This document shows, one piece after another, positions 1-10,168 of a DNA stretch of 64,000 nt; the stretch's first letter is position 1, and each line of letters starts with the position of its first letter. The stretch covers positions 11,036,001 through 11,100,000 of the forward strand of contig NC_084703.1 of assembly GCF_033807575.1 (NCBI RefSeq), in the 5' to 3' direction. The notes below the pieces were generated by a model. That model saw only the letters and a list, made by a program, of their open reading frames with translations. It ran no database searches and was not told the origin of the DNA. Position numbers and translations under genes: made by a program. Origin of the DNA: Cydia pomonella (taxonomy: Eukaryota > Arthropoda > Insecta > Lepidoptera > Tortricidae).

Positions 1-194
1 ACGGGATTTCTCGCGACACAGGCTCGGCACGCGCGCGGCCCGCACTCGCCGCTGCGCTGCCACTGCACTCCTGGCGCGTCCGCCGGCCGGCCGGTCGTCT
101 TTCCTCGGCCTCCGAGACCGCCCCCGCACCTCCAATTGCATACACGGTGTCGCAACGAAAAAAACTTATCTGAACTTTGTTCCGAAAAATTACA
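1..194 (+). promoter_or_regulatory. GC-rich 5' flank / 5' UTR of Pxn
   Basis: The first 130 bases are strongly GC- and CpG-rich, unlike the AT-rich sequence after 360, and lead directly into the Pxn start codon at 195. This is what a promoter-proximal 5' UTR or start region would look like. I see no convincing TATA box, and the transcription start cannot be placed from sequence alone. Confidence 0.5.
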
Positions 195-355
195 ATGAGA
201 CTTCTAATTTACTTTAAGTTTCTTTTACTTTTAAAGTTAAGTTTAACATCGGGCCAAGTTTGCCCGCCAAAATGCGAGTGCGTCCGAAACGCGGTGCGGT
301 GTCTGCGCCAGGGGCTGACTGTCGTGCCGAAAGTTCCATCAGACATACATACTCT
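195..355 (+). CDS. Pxn: Pxn exon 1: signal peptide and LRRNT
   Basis: The start is the ATG at 195, preceded by ATTACA; the frame is also open to a TTG at 177, but that is not a plausible eukaryotic start. Residues 1-20 form a hydrophobic signal peptide (MRLLIYFKFLLLLKLSLTSG), followed by an LRRNT cap with cysteine spacing CPPKCEC...C. The exon ends at 355 in ...HTL with a phase-2 donor GTAAGT at 356. The split CT codon is completed by the A at 50128, giving a continuous LDLRFNKI motif, so no exon is missing between them. The following intron is about 49.8 kb, very long for this position. Confidence 0.93.
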
Positions 356-359
356 GTAA

Positions 360-975
360 GTATAGTGTTTATATCAGCGTTGGTCCCTTCTATTTATAAC
401 CTGTTGTTAGCCTGGTTATATGTGTACTTATGATGTTACATTGTAGAGCGCGGCGCGAACGAGTCGCAATGTTTTTGTTGCGAAACGTATCTTAAGAAAA
501 CATGTTTTTATAGCTACCAAATAATTCCTAGAAGCTTGCGTTTGCGAATATGCTTACATTAAATTAGTTTTGGCAGGCGAGTCAAGTTTGCCGGTGTCGC
601 AAGTTGCCGGCGGCTGGCGAAGACGGCCGGGCGCAGCGATTTTATCGGACTATGCCTGTTTAAAAAAAAACTTTTTGCGATCCGATCAATCTTAAAACTT
701 GAGTTTGCTATACGAACTTTCCTCTACGGCTCTTAGTAGTCAAACCACCCAACGTATTGGTATAAATATAATTATGTCGTAGTTGTAGTACTAGTACCTA
801 TATAGGAGCTATAGCTCTATTAGCATATTTTAACAACCTAGGTACCAATGCCACAATTTAGGTATATCTAATTTGTGGCATTTCTAATATTATGAACTGA
901 TAAAGTACTATCTCGTAGTTTCATAGGTTAGATTATGAATAAATAAATCTGAGTAGATTTATATTCGGAGAACAA
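360..975. other. AT-rich intronic stretch, nothing recognised
   Basis: There is no ORF, repeat family or RNA gene that I can support here. A GC-richer patch at about 560-640 is the only compositional change. Confidence 0.6.
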
Positions 976-1008
976 TTCGCGGTAGGGGTACTCGCCCCCT
1001 ACCGCGAA
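976..1008. repeat. Perfect 13-bp inverted repeat
   Basis: Arms TTCGCGGTAGGGG (976-988) and CCCCTACCGCGAA (996-1008) are separated by 7 bases. The arm core CGCGGTAGG recurs at the ends of the foldback MITE at 36767-36878, so this may be a deletion derivative of that family. Confidence 0.6.
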
Positions 1009-2670
1009 ACGTGGCACTTAACATAAATCTTGCTCGAAATAGGTAAGTGCCTAAGCTATTACCTGCTTGCACAACTTAACATTTACTTATTTAGCTATAA
1101 GTCGGTTTATTTACATATTTAACTCTAGAGACCTTTGTTATCAATTTAATGGTATTATCTAAGTACCGACTACCGAGGTCACTAAAACACCGCAAATATC
1201 CAAGGAATTACTTTGAATACGACTATTTTAGTAGACACTCATAATTTTTTTAGTCTTAGGTATAGTTCGAATAGTGTAAGTATTCACATATAATTTGGTC
1301 CCTATCTAACCTATCTTACCCATTACTACTTAATCATTCTTTTGGTTGGTTGTCACCAGAAAAAAGACAGAATTTACAATTTAAATATACCTAGATATAA
1401 CTAGGGTTGCCATAATTATTCGAAACGGATACGGGAAAATGGGGCAGTAATGGCAGTAGGCACAGAAACAATGTGGTTGAAAATAGTTATTTGTTTTACA
1501 AGGGGGCAAAGTTGTTTTTTAACCGCTCCTGCTATCGTATAGTATTGATACCCGAGCAAGCGAAAGATTCCAAAATTGAAACACGAGCGTAGCTAGTGTT
1601 TCAAGAAGTGGAAACTTGAGCGTTGCGACGGTTTCAAAGCACGAGGTTTAAATAAACTTTGCTTCGGAGTGAAACACAACATTTTTCACCACACCAAAGC
1701 GAGGAAAATACTAACTATGAAATACCAAAAATATCAAACCAAATCAAATCCAAATGAACGTAATAAAGAATTTATTATTCAAAATCATCATTTCAAAAGT
1801 CAATTCTACCAGCTAACACAAGGAAACAACTCAAAATTTCCATCTGATTACTTTGCCCCACATGTGGATAAAAAAATACAACACGGCCTTTACCAGTTGG
1901 TGTGGTGAAAAGATAATTGTGACCATTTATATACGTATTCCACAGCGGTATTGATATACGGGATAAAAACGGGACGGGTAAAAATACGGGACGCGATACT
2001 TAAATACAGTGACAGTCCCGTGGAAGAGTTCCACAATTTTATTAGGAGGGAGGACGATAGGATTAACTGTAAAGTATTCAGACAAAAAATTAAACTAAAT
2101 CTACCCAGCCGTCTTCGGGAAAAGGAAACATAAAAAACAAAAGATCTTGGCGAAATGAAAACCCTCATGTTTTCAAAGTCTGTTACAAAACTGCTTAAAC
2201 CCTGATAATAACTATGTTAGCGCAACTAGAAACAGACGGATCGATCGGTGAAACTTCACATCCAAATATTATCAGTCGAATTAAGACAATTATTTAAATC
2301 TCATTTCAAATTTACATATTTCCAAAAGTACATCAAAATGCATGAAGAATTTCTTTACAAAGGGTAGGTACACGTCTCCGGCGCTCTTAAGTATTCTAGG
2401 TAGGTAGTAAAAGGTTGTAAAATGATTGTTTCATAATGCCTGCGTACAAACGGCACTGTACATTTAATGTACAAAAATGTTGATCCCAAAACTGGAGTAG
2501 GTGGTAATCTTCCTAAGTAGGTATCTTAAAATAAACAACGGGTGACGAAATCCCGCCGCCGGACTCGGCCAGGAGATAATGACGGAACAGTTACGTATGA
2601 TATTTATCACTCTTATCACTGCATAGATAACACCAACTAAAAATTAATCTTGACACCGTCCGATAATATT
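1009..2670. repeat. Intronic stretch with one dispersed repeat
   Basis: The segment at about 1580-1680 resembles the reverse complement of about 60060-60170, sharing blocks such as AAGCGTAGC and GTTTCAA.GCACGAG, so it is a dispersed repeat. Two overlapping short ORFs at 1890-2168 do not resemble any family I know and are probably chance. Nothing else is recognised. Confidence 0.4.
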
Positions 2671-2672
2671 AA

Positions 2673-2938
2673 AGGACATTATTACACAAATTGACTAAAT
2701 CACACAGTAAGCTCAACAAGGCACAGTATTGTGGGAACTTGGTATAATTGTTGGTGCAATAAAGAATATTTACTTACTTAGACAACGATTTATAAAATAA
2801 TAAATATTTATTAGAAAACACCCGTGACTCGGGAACAAATATCCGTGCTCATCACACGAATGAATACCCTTATCAGGATTTGAACCCGAGACCATCGGCT
2901 TCATGAGCAGGGTATCCACTGGGCCAGACAGGTCATCA
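2673..2938 (-). mobile_element. tRNA-derived SINE, family A, copy 1
   Basis: Read on the - strand, the copy starts with a tRNA-like head containing a polymerase III B-box-like GGTTCAAATCC variant (here GGGTTCAAATCC). It then has the conserved body (TGAGCACGGATATTTGTTCC...) and ends near 2673 in ...TTGTGTAATAATGTCC. The same head, body and tail occur at 4578-4899, 34058-34373 and 60219-60660, which defines the family. This copy lies just outside the left THAP element. Confidence 0.75.
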
Positions 2939-4104
2939 TAATCTGATCTCATCTATCGTCATCGTCTAAATCTGATTTCTGAATACACTGACTATTTTTT
3001 TACCATCTATGCATTAGTTTCATAAAGCAAAAACAAATACGGTTTCATAACAGGGCCCTTATTCGACATGCTAAAAGTGACGTTTCGTGTTGATTTCCAT
3101 TTGATGTGAGAAATATTGTGACTTGTCGAATTGCTATTATCACCACCTGTCAGTGAACAATATCCACACTAGAGGCGGGGCGTTGTACCGGAATAGTTTT
3201 TGGAACAGGTTATTTGTAATAGACTACTTTTAGCTTGTCGAGTATTTAAAAGTACGGACTTTGATTTCTGAAATAAAACAAATATGAAACTTTTATCACC
3301 TCGTACCTCCATTCTTACCGTTACTTTAGGTAAAATAAAATTTTGTTAACAGATGGTCGTCTGGGTGTCTGTTGTATCTAAAAATAATGTAATAATATAT
3401 AACAAAAATATGACAATAGATTCATAGCCTTCACTCAAAACGTCACCATATTTCCGACCCTTACCGAAATAATAAGTCGATATTTGTATAAATAATCCTT
3501 ATTTGTAAGACGCCTAAGCACGGCAAATACGTAAACTGCCTATTGGGGGTCATACTCGTAAAACTGGTATTTTAGACGTAGGTACTTTTGGTACGAGTAA
3601 CAGAGACGTACTTTTGGTACGCAGTCCCAGCTCTAGTCAGGATTCTAGTTGTCAAATATAAGCGTGTCGAATACGTATTAGTTAACTGTCAAATGAAATT
3701 AGATCAACGGTAGACTTTTTTGTCGATGGGTATGGCTGCCATGTTTGGATTTATGACATTTAAAAGGGGATCCTAAGGCAGAGAGTAGTTTTACCTGTAC
3801 GATTTTGATTCTTCTACTGGACGCAAGATGGAGTTAGCTGCCAAATTCCAATCAGGCTGACGCAACTAGGAAGAAAAAAGTTTTGTATGGAATTTGTTTC
3901 GCAAATCATTGCCAACGAAGAAAAAGAAAACGTCAGTGCTATTTATTCTGTCAAGTTTACATCAAGTCTACTGTCAGCCTAATTGCTTTGTTTGTTTTGA
4001 AGGCTTCAATGTTTTGTTCGGGTATTTCGTGTAATTTCTTCATTATTTAGTGCAAATATCGAAAATAGTCAACCGTGATCAGAGTAAAGAGCGAGTTTGT
4101 TACA

Positions 4105-5239
4105 ATGCCAGCGAGAAAACGGTTTACTAAGTGTGAAATATGTGGCAAGCGAGCCACTCAAGAAAATCACGAAAAAAGGGATTTTATGGCGAAATTTCCC
4201 TTGGATGAAGACTGGTAAGTATTGCTTTAGATACTTTTGACCTTATTTTGGGTCAGCAGGCTATAAACACATCGAAAATTAGATATTTTACATTATTTTT
4301 CGTTGTGAACTAGGGATGTACTATAACTATCGATAACTGTAGTTTTATTTGTATATCAGTGTAAATAATTAAATTAAATATGTGAAATTTCCTTAGAACT
4401 AGCATGCAATATGACCATAATTAATTCGTCGAAGCTTAATAATGCATAAATTATCTATTACTTATGCATTAATGGTCATTAGTTAACATATTTTTTTTAT
4501 CTAGTGATTATTTAATATATTAACCTAAAATGTAACAAAATTAATCTCTGTTTTTATGATAAATAAAGAAATATTATAGGACATTATTACACAAACTGAC
4601 TTAGTACTAAAGTATGAATGGCATGTGTTGTGGGTACTTAGACAACGATATATATATATACCCACAACACATGCCATTCATACTTTAGTACTAAGTCAGT
4701 TTGTGCAATAATGTATATTACCATTATAATGTACATAGACCTAATTTATAAGTATTTATAAATACATAGAAAATACCCATGTCTCAGGAACAAATATTCA
4801 TGCTCATCACACTAATAAATGCCCGTTCCAGGATTTGAACCTGGGACCATCGGCTTCATAGGCAGGGTCGCTGCCAACAAGGCCAGACCCGTTCTCATGA
4901 TTAACAGACATATAAATACATAAAAAGTTAAAGCATTGATAAAGGGTTGTTGATAACTGGATGCCGAAAAACATGATTTATAGATGCATATTAGCGCGAA
5001 ATAATCAGTTGATCATCTCATTAGCAAACACATGGAATATAAACTGTAGATAAAGTCATGTTTTTCCAAGGCTGTATGTTTTCAGATGCAGGCAGTGGGC
5101 CAAATTTGTTGGGAACGAAGACCTGATACATCTTCCCATAGAAAAGTTACATTTATTCAAACATGTATGTGCACATCATTATGAAAATCAAGCATTTAAT
5201 AAAATAAAAAAACACGACTTAAAAACTGTATTAAAATAA
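4105..5239 (+). CDS. THAP-domain-only protein, left copy (two exons)
   Basis: Exon 1 is 4105-4214 (ATG at 4105, donor GTAAGT at 4215). Exon 2 is 5092-5239, with TAA at 5237. The predicted product has 85 residues. It has the C2CH zinc signature of THAP DNA-binding domains: CEIC at 10-13, FP at 31-32, a conserved-type W at 39, and CAHH at 63-66, with 49 residues between the second and third ligands. The AVPTxF box that usually closes a THAP domain is missing; the protein stops after a lysine-rich tail. The acceptor must be GCAG at 5088-5091, because the TTCAG six bases upstream would create a TGA at the junction. THAP domains occur in P-element and other transposases and bind terminal repeats, so a role on this element's ends is plausible but inferred. 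The right copy is nearly identical. Confidence 0.75.
4578..4899 (-). mobile_element. SINE family A, copy 2, with inverted tail duplication
   Basis: This tRNA-derived SINE lies in the intron of the THAP gene; its head is at the high-coordinate end with B-box-like GGTTCAAATCC. Its 3' tail is present twice in opposite orientation (4582-4635 and 4660-4713), giving a near-perfect hairpin with about 54-bp arms and a (TA)n-containing loop. The same arrangement is in the right copy at 34058-34373, so it predates the divergence of the two copies. Confidence 0.75.
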
Positions 5240-5753
5240 TTCGGGTCCACATTAAGCCCGACCAGATAGTAGTCCAATTAAGAACTATCCACTTTATAAC
5301 ATACAACTTAAATGTGGACTCGATGCTAACCTGATTTCGAGTACAAAATTTGTAGACAGGAGCCTATGTTTCAACCGTCCCCATTTTATCGATATCTATA
5401 AGAATCGTAAGCGTGTAGCGTACTACACTATTTAAATCGCTTATGTTGGTACTATGGTTCTTTGACAGTTCTTTGTCGTACATTTTGGTAATGATTTGCG
5501 AAACAAACTGATTCCACTCGCTAGTATGGAAGTCCCGTCTCTTAAAACGTAGTGATTATATGCTCTTTGACAATGACATGCAGTTGCGTCGATGTAGATC
5601 TATCATAAAAACGTACATGTGACGCATGTGACAATTGTCCAGGATGAAAGAAATATCTTGACAATTAACATAAAGCAATACAATACCACAAAATGTCAAC
5701 AAGAAAACAGATTTATTATAAAAATACAAATTATATACAAAGCTTCATTTTAA

Positions 5754-5935
5754 AACCAATGGTCGTGGGTTCTATCCCCGGCTCTTAACAATGTGCATCT
5801 TGTATCATGTACCGATTGCTTTTCAGTAAAGTAAAATATATTATCATGAGGAAGATGGAGTAGCCCCAATAAGGTATATTTTCCCCTCTGGGTTAGAAGG
5901 TCAGATAGTAGTGAGACAGGGAGATATAGTGAAGA
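5754..5935 (+). mobile_element. SINE family B fragment
   Basis: It shares the B-box-like GTGGGTTCTATCCCC, the block TTTTCAGTAAAG...ATCATGAGGAAG and CCCTCTGGGTTAGAAGGTCAG with the full SINE at 22366-22700. It is present in both THAP element copies (inverse at 33025-33206). Confidence 0.6.
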
Positions 5936-6256
5936 ATGCGGAAAAACAAGCATTTATTGTGTTGTTAGGCTAGTTCTTTTTTTCAAAATTTGAAAACGAA
6001 CGCAACAGCATGCTCAAAGCCCCCTGTGAGTCAGAATCTGTTAAATTCAGGCTTAAGACGAAACAGGAGCTGAGCCCGTACACAAATTTGAGATTTTTAG
6101 GTAAAAGGTAAAAAATATCGCCGTCGCGCTGACGAGTGTGGCACCCCGTACCTAGCTAGAGACTATCCCTTGTGTGTGTACCAACAAACCAAATTTTAGA
6201 CAAATATGATACGTCTTCTTCTTCTTTGTCGTTGTACTCTTTGCAGAGCGTCGTGG

Positions 6257-6729
6257 TCAACTGCTGATATCAGGCGCAGATGTTGCTTGCCGTACGATTT
6301 CTCGCCATTTTTCGCGGTTGGGGGCCATTCTGGCAAATGCGTTCAGGGGACCCTTCATGGCAGATTTGATTTGGTCAGTCCATCGCATAGGTGGCCTTTT
6401 GCGCGGTCTTTTTCCGTTTGCTCTACCCTGCACCACTAGACGCTCTATGGAGTCGTTGTTCCTCCTCGAGACGTGACCGAAAAAACTGAGTATGCGGGTC
6501 TTTACGAGAGTCGAAAGGCGCTGCTTGATACGGAGTTCTTTAAGGATGGAGACATTAGTCCGAAACTCGGTCCAGGATATCCCCAGCATTTTCCTCCAGC
6601 ACCATATTTCTAGGGCGACTATCGTCTTCTCCTCTGTCTTTCGGATAGTCCAGGTCTCCGCAGCGTATAAGAATATAGGAAAAACGAGGGCCCGTACAAG
6701 CCGAACCTTCGTGGTGTTTGTGACGTTTC
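6257..6729 (-). pseudogene. Non-LTR retrotransposon ORF2 C-terminal fragment, left copy
   Basis: The - strand frame is open from about 6729 to 6257. It encodes the C-terminal tail of a LINE reverse-transcriptase protein, with the typical YAAETWT segment, then FFGHVSRR, then KRPRKRPPMRWTDQIK, as in RTE-like elements. There is no RT core, so it is a fragment carried along inside the THAP element. The matching fragment is at 32229-32701 in the other copy. The stop at its end appears to be the natural one. Confidence 0.7.
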
Positions 6730-7177
6730 GGTGATACGTAGCCTATACGTAAAATCTAGCCAAGACAAATCCTTTATAATTTCAGGATTTTCTACACAGC
6801 ACAGAACATGGCACCCATATAGATCTCAATTCCGTTGTCGGCGAGTCAACAACGACACATATTCTTAATATTAAACTTAATTGGTTCTCATTTCACATTT
6901 ATGTTTTAAATTAATTATAGGCATAGACATACCATATCCTATTGTAAGTACAAAGTTTCAGAGCAATCTAGCAAGTCATTTTAAAATGAGAGCGTAACTA
7001 CATTTGTATGGAGAACCGAATTTGCTGCGGACGCACAATGTAGCATAATCGGATTAGGACCAACCTCGAAATCTCTGTAACAGTCATGAAATTTATTATG
7101 TATGTAAATTATAGGCCCCTTTTTCATGCCCAAACCATTTAACATTTGGGGACCTCGAGGAATCCGAACCATCTTGG

Positions 7178-10024
7178 GGCTTAAATGGAAAAACTAGGCA
7201 TTTAGAAGTATTGCTGTGTGACGAACTAACATGTGATATACTAATTCTCACCGAGCACTTTCTTCGCAATAACGAAATACAATCCGTAACACTAAACAAT
7301 TACGACCTTATGTCGTACTATTGTAGACCCACAATTGAACGCGGGGGTAGTTGCATTTACGTAAAGTCAAACATCAGGGCTATAAACAGACCGGATTACT
7401 GCGACCTATCTCGCGAACAAATATTTGACACCTGCGCAATATATCTCGTAGATGATGATATCCTTGTCGTAGGAATCTATCACTCAAACCTCACTAGTAA
7501 TTCAGAATACTTAAAACTGTTCGAAGACCTGTTGACCAAAATAAATAACGACAAGATGACAGCAATTATAATGGGAGATATTAATATTGATCTCTGCAAT
7601 AACACTTATATAAAACGGCAATTGCTAGACGTCTTATCCGCACACGGTTTCACTCAATATATCCAGGACATCACTAGGCGGGATGGCGAAAGTGCGACTC
7701 TGCTAGATCATGCTTATTCAAACATTCGCGACGGGCGAGTGTCCGCGGCCTGTGTAAACACTAATCTAAGCGACCACACGGCACAGCGCATAGCTGCGCC
7801 CCGCCCCCCTCGCCACCGGCCACCTGTACCGATAAGGAAACGAGTATTTAGCAACAAAAACAGAGCGTCTTTTGTCAATGCGCTTGAATCAATAGACTGG
7901 TATGAGCTGGCTAATAAATATCACGGCGAGTGTGAACCATTCGCAACAAAAGTTATTAATATAATGAGATATTTGCTTGATATATACATCCCAATTAAAA
8001 CCATAACCCTACACGCAAAAAGTAGTCCGTGGATAGATTCCGAAATGATAGATCTGAAACTATTAGCATTCGATTTTATAAATCTCTCAAAAAAATACCC
8101 CACTAATCTTTCCTTTACCGATTCTTCAAATAAAATATTAAATTTATACAACCTGAAACTCAAAACTAAGCGTACAAATTATTTTAACAACTTAATTAGC
8201 AATAATCCAAACAAAAGCAAAGCAATGTGGAATGCTATTAACACCGAGCTGGGACGTACCCCCCGTGAGCGAGTTGACTACACGGACCTGCTAGTGGACT
8301 GCGCCGGCAACCCGTACGCCACGAAACAGCTCGCGGTGGACGCGCTCAACCGTGAGTTCGTGACGGCCGCCACTGCGTGTGGCGCGCCCGCCGCCGACCG
8401 CACCATTTCCATCACCACCTTATCACACGAGCGCATTGCCACCGACTGCTCAATAAGGCTCAGACCTTTCACACCAGACGAAGTCGTTCAGATCTTTAGA
8501 ACATCTATAGCATCCAAAAACAGCACTGACGTGTACGGCCTATCCGCCAATCTCCTCAAGCAAGCTAGCCCAGCGATCTCATATGCTTTGGCTCAGCTAT
8601 TTAACTGCTGCATGAGAAAAGGTGTATACCCGGAGAGCTTGAAAAAAGTCAAGATAAGTCCACTGTATAAAGGTAAAGGCCAGAAATCTGCTATTAAATC
8701 TTACCGTCCCATATCTTTAGTACCGTGTCCAAGTAAGTGTCTCGAAGTAGGATTAAATAAAAGACTTCTTGATTTCTGGTCGCCTAGGAATGTATTCACT
8801 GACAGTCAATATGCCTACCGCCAGGGTCGATCTACTACCGACCTGGTGCGTGAAGTGGTGCGCTGCGTTATGCTGGCTCGCGAGACAGGACACAGCGTGG
8901 CGGTGATCTGCTGCGACCTGTCCCGCGCTTTCGATACGGCGGATCACGCCCTCGTTGCCGACAAACTCGCCCATTATGGCGTACGGGGACCAGCTTCCCG
9001 ACTATTATTATCATTTATGAACGAGAGAGCCCAAATTGTAGTCGGCGATGGCGGGAAAGTCAAATCCTCAGAATTACAAAACTTAATGGGTGTCCCGCAG
9101 GGATCGTGCCTCTCCAACACATTGTTCAGTATTCTGCTAAACGACTTGCCGAAAACTATAAAAGGCGCTCAAATTTTTATGTACGCCGACGACGTAACGG
9201 CGGTAGTAAGTACGACTTCTGGACGGGAGTTGGAGAGAGCACTAAATGACGTAATGAATCAGCTGCACGAGTGGTTCCGCACAAACGGCTTGGCACTAAA
9301 TAAAGAAAAAACGTCCTTCATGACGATCAGACTGAACGGCCACGCCAGCTCACCCCTGAGAGTGTGTGCGGGCGGTGCCCCTATACAGCAGGTGACCTGC
9401 ATACGACTTCTCGGGTTTCAGCTGGACAATGCTCTAACTTGGGAAGCGCATATCAACGAGCTGTGCGGCAAGCTTGGGCGCGCGTGCTTCGCGTTGCGGA
9501 GGCTTTCGCACACCGCCGGAAGACCCGCGGTGCGAGAGTGCTACTTTGCCACAGTACACTCGCTTCTCACCTACGGTGTGGAACTGTGGGGCCGCGCAGC
9601 AGACTGGAAACGCGTGTTCGCCATGCAAAAAAGAGCTGTCCGCGCTATGGCCGGTAAAGCAGCGGATACCCCTGCACGTGACCTCTTTCGGGATATAAAG
9701 GTCCTTCCCCTCCCATGTCTGGTTATACAACAGATAGCGGTGTTCACGCGAGAAAATATTGCCAGGTTCAAATGTAAAGGTATTAACGACAAGTACAGAC
9801 TTCGCAGTAACAAACATAAAAATAGGCTGGTAGTCGAATCACACCGACTCGCCAAATCAGCGAAATTGATCCATATTTTGGGACCATGCGTCTACAATCG
9901 CTTGCCCGACACTATTCGAATAGCAGCTACCACCGCAGCTTTTAAGAAAAAATTAAAAATGTGGCTCATGACTCACTTATTTTATAGCTTTGAAGAGTTC
10001 CTTAACCTACCTATTCTAATATAA
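7178..10024 (+). CDS. LINE ORF2: endonuclease (partial) and reverse transcriptase
   Basis: The frame is open from the very first base of the insertion to TAA at 10022-10024: 948 codons without a break. Residues 1 to about 200 are an AP-type endonuclease lacking its N-terminus (ILTEHFL, GDINIDL near 133, SDHTAQ near 198). The reverse transcriptase follows, with YRPISLV near 508, VPQGSCLSN near 640 and the catalytic YADD near 668. A C-terminal thumb-like region completes it. It is related to the Jockey/CR1 group of insect non-LTR elements; I cannot fix the clade. Its normal start codon and ORF1 are missing, so it cannot move by itself. The intact frame implies recent arrival. Confidence 0.9.
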   Translation, partial: GLNGKTRHLEVLLCDELTCDILILTEHFLRNNEIQSVTLNNYDLMSYYCRPTIERGGSCIYVKSNIRAINRPDYCDLSREQIFDTCAIYLVDDDILVVGIYHSNLTSNSEYLKLFEDLLTKINNDKMTAIIMGDINIDLCNNTYIKRQLLDVLSAHGFTQYIQDITRRDGESATLLDHAYSNIRDGRVSAACVNTNLSDHTAQRIAAPRPPRHRPPVPIRKRVFSNKNRASFVNALESIDWYELANKYHGECEPFATKVINIMRYLLDIYIPIKTITLHAKSSPWIDSEMIDLKLLAFDFINLSKKYPTNLSFTDSSNKILNLYNLKLKTKRTNYFNNLISNNPNKSKAMWNAINTELGRTPRERVDYTDLLVDCAGNPYATKQLAVDALNREFVTAATACGAPAADRTISITTLSHERIATDCSIRLRPFTPDEVVQIFRTSIASKNSTDVYGLSANLLKQASPAISYALAQLFNCCMRKGVYPESLKKVKISPLYKGKGQKSAIKSYRPISLVPCPSKCLEVGLNKRLLDFWSPRNVFTDSQYAYRQGRSTTDLVREVVRCVMLARETGHSVAVICCDLSRAFDTADHALVADKLAHYGVRGPASRLLLSFMNERAQIVVGDGGKVKSSELQNLMGVPQGSCLSNTLFSILLNDLPKTIKGAQIFMYADDVTAVVSTTSGRELERALNDVMNQLHEWFRTNGLALNKEKTSFMTIRLNGHASSPLRVCAGGAPIQQVTCIRLLGFQLDNALTWEAHINELCGKLGRACFALRRLSHTAGRPAVRECYFATVHSLLTYGVELWGRAADWKRVFAMQKRAVRAMAGKAADTPARDLFRDIKVLPLPCLVIQQIAVFTRENIARFKCKGINDKYRLRSNKHKNRLVVESHRLAKSAKLIHILGPCVYNRLPDTIRIAATTAAFKKKLKMWLMTHLFYSFEEFLNLPILI

Positions 10025-10168
10025 ATCATAAGTAAGTGTTGTATACTTTGCCTTACGCGTAATAATGTTTAAATCATGAATTAAGTATGTATAATACCAA
10101 CAATGGTAGCTGACCTGTAACTATGTTATGTTATTAATAAATTATTTGTATTTGTATTTTGTATTTGT
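7178..10168 (+). mobile_element. 5'-truncated LINE insertion
   Basis: The insertion is defined by comparison with the empty site in the right THAP element. The 7-bp target duplication ATCTTGG lies at 7171-7177 and 10169-10175. The 3' end consists of TTTGTA-type short repeats rather than a long poly(A). Starting inside the endonuclease domain is the usual sign of incomplete reverse transcription. It inserted after the left and right THAP element copies separated, so it is the youngest dated event in this region. Confidence 0.9.

Larger units (their letters stand above)
3896..5513. repeat. Inverted repeats flanking the THAP gene
   Basis: TTTGTTTCGCAAATCATT near 3896-3915 recurs inverted near 5492-5513 (AATGATTTGCGAAACAAA). 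They bracket the two THAP exons and suggest that the THAP gene may have been a smaller cassette, or a foldback, inside the larger element. The same pair is present in the right copy near 33460 and 35045. Confidence 0.55.

Noticed and set aside
177..194. Upstream extension of the Pxn frame to a TTG at 177
   Set aside because: Nuclear eukaryotic genes rarely start at TTG; the ATG at 195 directly precedes a good signal peptide.
4800..4899. tRNA gene on the - strand
   Set aside because: It is the head of SINE A, repeated four times in the window with a shared non-tRNA body.
5080..5086. TTTTCAG at 5085 as THAP exon 2 acceptor
   Set aside because: Joining there creates an immediate TGA; the acceptor six bases downstream retains the domain.
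7211..10024. LINE ORF starting at TTG 7211
   Set aside because: The frame is open to the insertion border at 7178 and encodes endonuclease there; the element is simply truncated, so there is no true start.
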